Assembly: GCF_000941055.1 (NCBI RefSeq)
Contig: NZ_CP007202.1
Span: forward strand, 2,650,437-2,714,436
Origin: Siansivirga zeaxanthinifaciens CC-SAMT-1
GTDB lineage: Bacteria > Bacteroidota > Bacteroidia > Flavobacteriales > Flavobacteriaceae
Direction of reading: 5' to 3'
Length of the DNA stretch: 64,000 nt
Shown: positions 58,706 through 64,000 of the stretch, piece after piece
Numbering within the stretch: the stretch's first letter is position 1
How the letters are laid out: every line of letters begins with the position of its first letter
Made by a program: the position numbers and the translations under genes
The notes under the pieces: generated by a model
Told to the model about the DNA's origin: nothing
Databases searched by the model: none
The model's input: the letters and a program-made list of their open reading frames with translations, nothing else

Positions 58706-59846
58706 TGGAAGCTTGGCAACCCGAAGTTTGATTTACTACCACTTTATACACACCAAACTGACTCGCCGTATAGGTATTACCAGAAGCATTAGGTATAACA
58801 ATGTCATTTAAATACCAAGTAAATACGGGGTTTACAGCATCGGTTGTTATGGTTGCTGTTATAGTTTCCCCTTCATTTAGATTATTTATTTCAGGAACAT
58901 TAATACTGCTTGAAAATCCGGTAGTTTCTAAATCTATTGAAGCAGTCGATGTACAACTGTCTAAATTAACCACAACATTATAAGTACCCGATTCGCTTGT
59001 TTTATACATTTGGCTGGTCGCGCCTGCAATGAGTTCGCCATCTTTATACCACTGGTAACTGCTACCATTAATGGTACTTAAAGTGGTTTCACCTTCGGCA
59101 GCACAATAGGGGTTTCCTAAACTAGAACTGATGGCTGTATTGGTGGTTCCTGAGGTTGCTTCCGATATTTTTACACGGTTTGAAAACGAGTTGGAAGTAC
59201 AGCTTCCATAATTGGTTTCGGCAAAATAAGTACCAGGTTCTGAAACCGATAAAGTTTCACCTGAAGCTACAAAAACCGAGGTCGTGGCGCTGGTTTCTTT
59301 GTACCAGTTAAAAGTAAGCGAAGGATATTTTAAAGGCGAATCGTTATCGGCGTTACCCGGATTATCGATGGTTAATAAATAACTACCGCCAGAACAATAC
59401 ACACCTGTTTCTACTAAATTATTAATTGAAAATGGCGTATCCTGTATTTTGTAATAAGCCGCAAATGCATTCGAGCCTGTGCTAGATGCTACAGGCGATG
59501 TGCTTTTTATTTTAACTTTAAAGGCCTCTCCTGCTATGGTATTTGGTAACGAAAACCCTATGGTTGCTGGTGAGGTGGTAATTTCACCCTGATTAGATGT
59601 GTAAATTACTGTAGGATTGGTAAAATTGCCAGCCTCGTCTGATAATTCTATAATAAACTGATTGGTTGCTGTTAATTCGGTTTCGGGAGAAAAAGTAAAT
59701 GTAACATAGTAGGTATTAAATGACGGACTTGCACAAGCCTGCGTAAAACCTAAGTTAGGTTTACTAATTACTATTTGTGAATTAACCGTTTCAGTGAATG
59801 AAAAAATTAATAAAACTACAATATTAATGATAGTAAAGTTTCTCAT
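58668..59846 (-). CDS. sprC: SprC-like exported protein, cut off by a frameshift before its T9SS tail
   Basis: A 392-residue exported protein. Signal peptide residues 1-23 (ending TVNSQ). Then a fibronectin-like beta domain (ACASPSFNTYYVTFTFSPET) and Ig-like modules with the SYQWYKDGELIAGATSQMYK and VFTWYLNDIVIPNASGNTYT patterns typical of gliding-associated surface proteins. Translation ends at a TAA after NEFTFTHYRTIS. In the +1 frame the protein would continue from NEFTF into PITEPFPNVEKIPNLISPNG, the type B sorting domain. Thus the intact gene would be about 490 residues. Gene order and architecture fit sprC, the first gene of the sprCDBF operon. Confidence 0.8.
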   Translation of the reverse strand: MRNFTIINIVVLLIFSFTETVNSQIVISKPNLGFTQACASPSFNTYYVTFTFSPETELTATNQFIIELSDEAGNFTNPTVIYTSNQGEITTSPATIGFSLPNTIAGEAFKVKIKSTSPVASSTGSNAFAAYYKIQDTPFSINNLVETGVYCSGGSYLLTIDNPGNADNDSPLKYPSLTFNWYKETSATTSVFVASGETLSVSEPGTYFAETNYGSCTSNSFSNRVKISEATSGTTNTAISSSLGNPYCAAEGETTLSTINGSSYQWYKDGELIAGATSQMYKTSESGTYNVVVNLDSCTSTASIDLETTGFSSSINVPEINNLNEGETITATITTDAVNPVFTWYLNDIVIPNASGNTYTASQFGVYKVVVNQTSGCQASNEFTFTHYRTIS

Positions 59847-59994
59847 AATAAATTAGTTTCTTTTTAAATAAAAATTCTAATGAGAGAATTATCATTCCAA
59901 CCTAAAAAGTAAGAATCCTGTAGTTTAATGTTTTACAATAGCGATTTATTTAAAAGTTAATTATGAGAGTGAATAGCAATTTAAAAGGTTATTA

Positions 59995-61335
59995 TTAATT
60001 ATCTTCTATTATTAAATCTTCTGCAGCAAACTGTTCTTTAGTTGCAATAATTTTATTAATTCTTAGTCTAAAATCGGGTCTTTTATTATTTTTTATATCA
60101 ATAAAGGTTTCGGAGTCTTGACTTTTTGAATACACATTAAAAAAGGCACTGTTACCATACCAGTTTTCTAAATCTTCGTTATTAGAATTGTTTTCAACAA
60201 AAATGTTTCCTTTACAATTATTGAAATACATGTTCGAGAATTTTATTTTTTCTAAGTTATACTGATTGATACTGATGGTATTTTGAAAAATAACTGCGGG
60301 ATTAAAACCTGAAATAACACTTTTATCCATATGTAATGAAGCATTTTCTGAAACGTAAACCGCTTCTTTAACCAATCCTTTTTCTATATCGTCTTTTAAA
60401 TTATCACTTTCATTGTAAAACGTTAAGTTCCTAGCAGTTAAAACTGTACCCGATTTAGAAAAATCGACTTCTTCCTTTTTCTCAAAAGAAGCAACCTCTA
60501 AACATCTAGATCCTGAACTGTTAGAACTAAAAGGCGATCTAACTGCTAACGAATTTTGTAAAACACACTGCGCCCCATAGTTAAATTTATAATCGTTGGT
60601 GCTGGCTCTGTAAGACACTATTTTATTTAATTTCAAATCGCCACCCCAAACTTCAACCGAATTTCCAGCAGCATAACTAATCATAATATTATTAATAGTG
60701 GTATTGTTACCAACACCTGCCAAAAACAAGCCGTTTACATATTTATTGTTTTTTAAACGTTTACCTGCATACTCAATTCTAACAAATTTCATAATACCAG
60801 AATTGCTATCGTTGCTGTCGCCTCCAAAATTGGTGTGGCTGTAAGACACTGTTTTTAGATCTGAATAATAAGACGCTACCGAACCATTACCAAAACGGTT
60901 AGTCGGTGCATTACCAAGAATAATGATACCACCCCAATCGCCAGGACGTTTTTGAGTTTTACTAGAAGTAAAAATAATAGGATCGGTTTCTAAGCCTTTA
61001 GCAATTATAGAAGCTCCTCTTGTTATGGTTAACGACGCTTTCGTATCGTAATCGCCACGAATAACCGTACCAGGTTCTATGGTAAGGGTTGCATTATTGG
61101 TAACAAAAACATTTCCTACTAGCAAATACGTTTCACGCTTGCTAAGTTTAGTATCTTCGGTGATGTTTCCTGTTAATATTTGGGTAGGTTCATCGTAATC
61201 TTCTTGATTAGGATTAAACTCTGTCCAGTTATATAGCCAGTTATTACTACCTACAATTCCTTTTTCCTGTTGTGCAAATCCATTTTGAGAAAAAACAAAA
61301 AGGAAAATTAATGAGATTAGAGTAACTTTTTTCAT
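59995..61335 (-). CDS. Exported beta-helix-like surface protein, function unknown
   Basis: A 446-residue exported protein, starting at MKKVTLISLIFLFVFSQNGF (ATG at 61335; the in-frame ATG at 61353 would put six residues before the signal peptide). After the signal it has a parallel beta-helix-type sequence: ATLTIEPGTVIRGDYDTKAS, PIIFTSSKTQKRPGDWGGII, NGLFLAGVGNNTTINNIMIS. The TLTIEPGTVIRG and PGDWGG motifs recur in Bacteroidota cell-surface proteins. No type A or B sorting tail is present, so it may stay in the periplasm or outer membrane. It precedes sprC by 148 bp on the same strand and might be co-transcribed with the gliding operon. Confidence 0.75.
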   Translation of the reverse strand: MKKVTLISLIFLFVFSQNGFAQQEKGIVGSNNWLYNWTEFNPNQEDYDEPTQILTGNITEDTKLSKRETYLLVGNVFVTNNATLTIEPGTVIRGDYDTKASLTITRGASIIAKGLETDPIIFTSSKTQKRPGDWGGIIILGNAPTNRFGNGSVASYYSDLKTVSYSHTNFGGDSNDSNSGIMKFVRIEYAGKRLKNNKYVNGLFLAGVGNNTTINNIMISYAAGNSVEVWGGDLKLNKIVSYRASTNDYKFNYGAQCVLQNSLAVRSPFSSNSSGSRCLEVASFEKKEEVDFSKSGTVLTARNLTFYNESDNLKDDIEKGLVKEAVYVSENASLHMDKSVISGFNPAVIFQNTISINQYNLEKIKFSNMYFNNCKGNIFVENNSNNEDLENWYGNSAFFNVYSKSQDSETFIDIKNNKRPDFRLRINKIIATKEQFAAEDLIIEDN

Positions 61336-61448
61336 GATAAATATTTTTGTCATTAAAAACTAAATAAGATTTTTCAACGAATTAATGTTCGAATGTATAA
61401 AAAAATCCCACGAAATACCAATTTTTTCGATAAAATACATAAAATTAA

Positions 61449-61559
61449 CATTTTACATTAAAATTTTTATCGATAAACTACCATTTTACAATAAAAAAAT
61501 GAGGTTTAAAAAAAAGACCTAAGAATATCTCTTAAGCCTTTATATACTTACATTTTACA
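61449..61559. repeat. Three copies of CATTTTACA and two of TCGATAAA in an intergenic stretch
   Basis: CATTTTACA occurs at 61449-61457, 61482-61490 and 61551-61559, the first two 33 bases apart. TCGATAAA precedes the first two at about 61428 and 61470. The region between the 61574 and 59995 genes is very AT-rich, so chance is possible. A protein-binding site is conceivable. Confidence 0.35.
61508..61538 (-). terminator. Terminator of the 146-residue exported-protein gene
   Basis: On the minus strand GGCTTAAGA (61538-61530) pairs with TCTTAGGTC (61524-61516) with two wobble pairs, followed by eight Ts (61515-61508). Confidence 0.65.
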
Positions 61560-61573
61560 CCAAAAAAAAATTT

Positions 61574-62014
61574 TTAATGAAATTCGCTGTATTCGTGAAG
61601 CGATTTCATGATCTCTTCGTAAAAAAGTATGGCGGCAATTAAATTTTTGGTATCAGAATAAGGCAAAATGGTTTTTTGAAATTCTGTTGTGGCTTCTAAA
61701 TAATCGGCTGTTGCTTCAAACTGACTATCTAATATTTTTCTATTATCGTTTGTATTTGGTATACCTAAGGTAGTCATGGTAACTCCTGGCTTGGTAGCAA
61801 ATGCAATATATGGTAGCGTTTCAACCAGGCTTTGAATTCTTTCAATATACAAGGTTAACAACTCGCCTTTTTGCATGCGTTCCAGCTCGTCGTTACTATG
61901 ATATTTTTTAATAGCTACTTTTTCGCTAATAATACTTTTGGCTTCTTTTTTACTTTGGGCAAAGCCAATACCTGTACATAAACAGAAACTAAATACTATA
62001 ATTTTTAAGTTCAT
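61574..62014 (-). CDS. Small exported hypothetical protein
   Basis: A 146-residue protein with a signal peptide (residues 1-19, ending GIGFAQ) and an all-helical mature part (SNDELERMQKGELLTLYIER, KILDSQFEATADYLEATTEF). I do not recognise the family. The helical spacing suggests a four-helix bundle in the periplasm. It has its own terminator at 61508-61538. A -7-like TATGTTTG (62049-62042, minus) lies 28 bases before the ATG. No link to the gliding genes can be shown. Confidence 0.7.
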   Translation of the reverse strand: MNLKIIVFSFCLCTGIGFAQSKKEAKSIISEKVAIKKYHSNDELERMQKGELLTLYIERIQSLVETLPYIAFATKPGVTMTTLGIPNTNDNRKILDSQFEATADYLEATTEFQKTILPYSDTKNLIAAILFYEEIMKSLHEYSEFH

Positions 62015-62350
62015 ATCTGTGGTTTAGGGGATTTTATAATACAAACATATGTAATTAATCGTTAAAAAAAAGCATTTTATCGTATTTTTTGAAAATATTT
62101 ATTTTTTGGTAAGAAATATATTTCAAATAAAATAATAATGTTGTTTCATGGTGTAATAACACACTCAAGGCGATTGTTTTAGGAACAAATAAAGCCTGAT
62201 TCATTTTTATATAGATATACAGTGTGTAGTATTTTTTAATTACAATTCGTATTGTTGTTTTTTGTATGAACGAATATACATATATTTACTTCCTGAATTT
62301 ACGGCAAGATATATTTAGATTGATTGTATTTTGTTGTTGGCATAATTAGA
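62015..62350. other. Divergent intergenic region, no gene seen
   Basis: This 336-bp, very AT-rich stretch separates the minus-strand exported-protein gene from the plus-strand metal-related pair. It includes a -7-like TATGTTTG for the minus gene (62049-62042). Toward the plus strand only weak boxes exist. I see no RNA gene, repeat or coding frame. Confidence 0.5.
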
Positions 62351-62725
62351 ATGAAACCGAAAATAGCTGTAGGAATTTTAATCATTTTCTGTTTAGCAGA
62401 AATAAGACCGCTATTGCCCTATTTGGAATATTATGTTAATTACGAATACATTTCAAAAGTGCTTTGTATTAACAAGGAAAAACCTATGTCAACCTGTAAC
62501 GGAAAGTGCCACTTAAGTCAGCAACTGAATGAAGCTCAACAAACCGAAAAACAGGATAAAAAAATACCGGTAGTCGAGCAGGAAAGAATTCCAATGATTA
62601 TTTATAATTCTGAACTTCCAAAATTTTTGATAACCGTTTCAGATGCTAAACAATATTTTGCATTTTATCAATTTTCAATAAAATATTTGTCCATTTCGCC
62701 TCCTACACCACCACCAAAATGTTAA
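62351..62725 (+). CDS. Small membrane protein with CNGKCHL motif, probably metal-related
   Basis: A 124-residue protein starting at the ATG at 62351 (an in-frame TTG at 62324 would add nine residues before the membrane segment). Residues about 4-22 are hydrophobic (signal anchor). The soluble part has KVLCINKEKPMSTCNGKCHL, with Cys39, Cys49, Cys53 and His54 as a likely metal site. The C-terminus ends in Pro-rich PPTPPPKC with a last Cys. Similar small Cys-Gly-Lys-Cys-His proteins are found next to copper- or heavy-metal-related outer-membrane genes in Bacteroidota; the function is not known. It is 73 bp upstream of a Met/His-rich outer-membrane protein gene. Confidence 0.72.
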   Translation: MKPKIAVGILIIFCLAEIRPLLPYLEYYVNYEYISKVLCINKEKPMSTCNGKCHLSQQLNEAQQTEKQDKKIPVVEQERIPMIIYNSELPKFLITVSDAKQYFAFYQFSIKYLSISPPTPPPKC

Positions 62726-62798
62726 TTGAACCTCAAGATAGCTTCAAATTTATTGGAGACTTTTTAAATATTTAATTTCAATTAACTAAAAGTAAAAA

Positions 62799-63827
62799 AT
62801 GTACAAAAAGATTATGTTGCCCATTTTGGGAGCAATTTTGCTATGCTCTAATTTGGCAATAACACAGGAAAATCAATGGAATTCAGCAAGACCTGATGGA
62901 CACGCACCTATTAGTGTAATGGGAGACCATTACCATAAAAAAGGTGAATTTATGCTTTCATATAGTTTTATGTCAATGTGGATGGAAGACAACCTAAAGT
63001 CAACTGATGATATATCTAATGAAGATATTTATCAAGATTTTATGGTTGCACCACAAAAAATGCATATGCATATGCATATGCATATGCTTGGTTTAATGTA
63101 TGCACCATCCAACCAAGTTACACTAATGGTTATGGGAAATTATATCTCAAATTCTATGGAGTTAAAGACAAGAATGGGAGTTAATTTTATTACAGAATCA
63201 AACGGTTTAGGAGATATTACTGTATCGAGTCTTATCAAAATAATGAACACTAATAGACAATCTTTACACGGAAATTTTGGGATTTCAATTCCAACAGGCG
63301 ATATCGACCAACGTGATGCAACACCAATGATGAACGATGCAAAATTGGCATATCCAATGCAACTCGGTAGCGGAACTTGGGACCCAAATTTAGGTTTAAC
63401 TTATTTAGGACAATCTGATAAGTTTTCCTGGGGTGCTCAATCAATGTATAAATTTAGATTGGGAGAAAACTCTGAAAATTACACTTTTGGAAATCGTTTT
63501 GACCTTGTTGGTTGGGGAGCTATTAAAATTTCAGACTATTTTAGCTTGTCAACAAGTTTAAGCTATTTTGACATTCAAAAAATAGACGGTTTTGATGCTG
63601 ATTTAAACCCAATGATAATGCCATTATTCAACACGGATAATTCAGGGAGAAGTCAATTAGATGTTGGTATCGGAACAAACCTTTTCGTTCCAAAAGGAAG
63701 TTTAAAAAATTTGCGAATTGGAGCGGAAATAAAAATCCCTGCTTACCAAAAAGTAAATGGAATACAAATGAAAAACACCTTAATGGCAACATTTGGAGTT
63801 CAGAACACAATCGGACATAAAGAATAA
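62799..63827 (+). CDS. Met/His-rich outer-membrane protein, probably linked to copper or heavy-metal handling
   Basis: A 342-residue exported protein: signal peptide residues 1-22 and then a beta-barrel-like sequence (LGLMYAPSNQVTLMVMGNYI, FGISIPTGDIDQ, GSGTWDPNLGLTYLG, LMATFGVQNTIG). It is rich in Met and His near the N-terminus: SVMGDHYHKKG, SFMSMWME and the run KMHMHMHMHML at about residues 87-97. Alternating Met-His ligands favour Cu(I)/Cu(II) or Ag(I). It resembles outer-membrane proteins named transporter in metal-resistance clusters. It is followed by a terminator-like hairpin. Transport itself is not proven by sequence. Confidence 0.75.
   Translation: MYKKIMLPILGAILLCSNLAITQENQWNSARPDGHAPISVMGDHYHKKGEFMLSYSFMSMWMEDNLKSTDDISNEDIYQDFMVAPQKMHMHMHMHMLGLMYAPSNQVTLMVMGNYISNSMELKTRMGVNFITESNGLGDITVSSLIKIMNTNRQSLHGNFGISIPTGDIDQRDATPMMNDAKLAYPMQLGSGTWDPNLGLTYLGQSDKFSWGAQSMYKFRLGENSENYTFGNRFDLVGWGAIKISDYFSLSTSLSYFDIQKIDGFDADLNPMIMPLFNTDNSGRSQLDVGIGTNLFVPKGSLKNLRIGAEIKIPAYQKVNGIQMKNTLMATFGVQNTIGHKE
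63060..63086 (+). repeat. ATGCAT microsatellite coding for alternating Met-His
   Basis: ATGCAT is repeated four times in perfect tandem and then ATG, inside the outer-membrane protein gene. It encodes Met-His-Met-His-Met-His-Met-His-Met. Gain or loss of units by slippage would keep the frame (six bases) and change the number of metal ligands. Confidence 0.9.
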
Positions 63828-63831
63828 CTAT

Positions 63832-63965
63832 GCCTAATATTGTATAAAAGCAATAGCGGTTTGGGTGCAAACTCAAACCGTTTTTTATTTTCATTTAAGT
63901 ATCTTGCTTAACGAAAAGTAATTGCATAAAATCCGCTACTGCTTTTGTAAATTACCGTTTAGTAT
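63832..63965. repeat. Large imperfect palindrome, attC-like or MITE-like candidate
   Basis: AAAAGCAATAGCGG (63846-63859) pairs with CCGCTACTGCTTTT (63933-63946), 13 of 14 bases. Pairing continues weakly outward (GCCTAAT near 63832 against CGTTTAG near 63956). The interior holds a terminator hairpin and CTTGCTTAACG (63903-63913), whose GCTTAAC fits the RYYYAAC form of integron attC ends. A new ATG follows 36 bases later. I recall similar palindromes between flavobacterial genes but cannot check this here. Confidence 0.45.
63857..63886 (+). terminator. Terminator of the Met/His-rich protein gene
   Basis: CGGTTTGGGT (63857-63866) pairs with ACTCAAACCG (63871-63880) over a GCAA loop, with one G-T wobble, followed by TTTTTT. 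It sits inside the larger palindrome 63832-63965. Confidence 0.78.
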
Positions 63966-63981
63966 ATAAAAAACATAACAA

Positions 63982-64000
63982 ATGAATAGAACATTTTTAA
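63982..64000 (+). CDS. Possible start of a further gene (partial, six codons)
   Basis: ATG at 63982 opens MNRTFL and runs off the window. Nothing more can be said. Its position just after the palindrome at 63832-63965 suggests a separate unit from the metal-related pair. Confidence 0.35.

Overview
This window is chromosomal DNA from a marine-type Flavobacteriaceae bacterium (Bacteroidota). The evidence is AT-rich coding DNA, genes without Shine-Dalgarno leaders, promoters of the flavobacterial TTG...TAnnTTTG kind, a type IX secretion system (T9SS) with type A and type B sorting tails, a gliding-adhesin operon of the sprC-sprD-sprB-sprF type, and Bacteroidota-style outer-membrane beta-barrel proteins. 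The exact genus cannot be read from the sequence.

Layout. 1-2345: the start of a threonine aldolase gene facing out of the window, then prfB (with a programmed +1 frameshift), a HAD phosphatase and an ArsC-like reductase in an overlapping operon. 2444-7506: two tandem paralogous outer-membrane receptors. 7543-12040 (minus): lon, porQ (a T9SS protein) and cmk, with a hairpin-rich spacer between lon and porQ. 12218-21604: housekeeping genes (rhomboid protease, lipid A-type acyltransferase, glmM, AcpH-like protein, RlpA-like protein, uvrA, LOG protein) and two conserved unknowns. 21719-33095: an M1-like pseudo-peptidase joined to a beta-barrel, a fused branched-chain E1 dehydrogenase, a small unknown, a T9SS-exported beta-helix protein and pheT. 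33132-41014: TauE-like permease, DUF2007 protein, an ABC-F ATPase with one degenerate ATP site, a thioredoxin-fold lipoprotein without its CxxC, an SDR, the SRP RNA, glutaminyl cyclase and an MFS transporter.

41109-59846 (minus) is the centre of the window: a gliding/adhesion operon. In transcription order it holds a sprC-like gene broken by a +1 shift just before its T9SS tail, a sprD-like protein that joins a PorP/SprF-type barrel to a long Ala/Lys/Glu coiled coil and a SPOR-like end, a 4610-residue SprB-like giant adhesin, and sprF. PorQ, SprF and the type A/B tails belong to one export route: T9SS moves SprB to the surface, where it acts as a mobile adhesin. SprB contains a higher-order repeat of about 590-600 residues present three times, and one non-repeat domain inserted between its repeats.

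59995-64000: an exported beta-helix protein and a small exported protein (minus), then a plus-strand pair with metal-ligand motifs (CNGKCHL; an alternating Met-His run), which looks like a copper or heavy-metal module. The window ends in a large imperfect palindrome directly before the start of another gene, suggestive of an integron attC-like or other mobile boundary.
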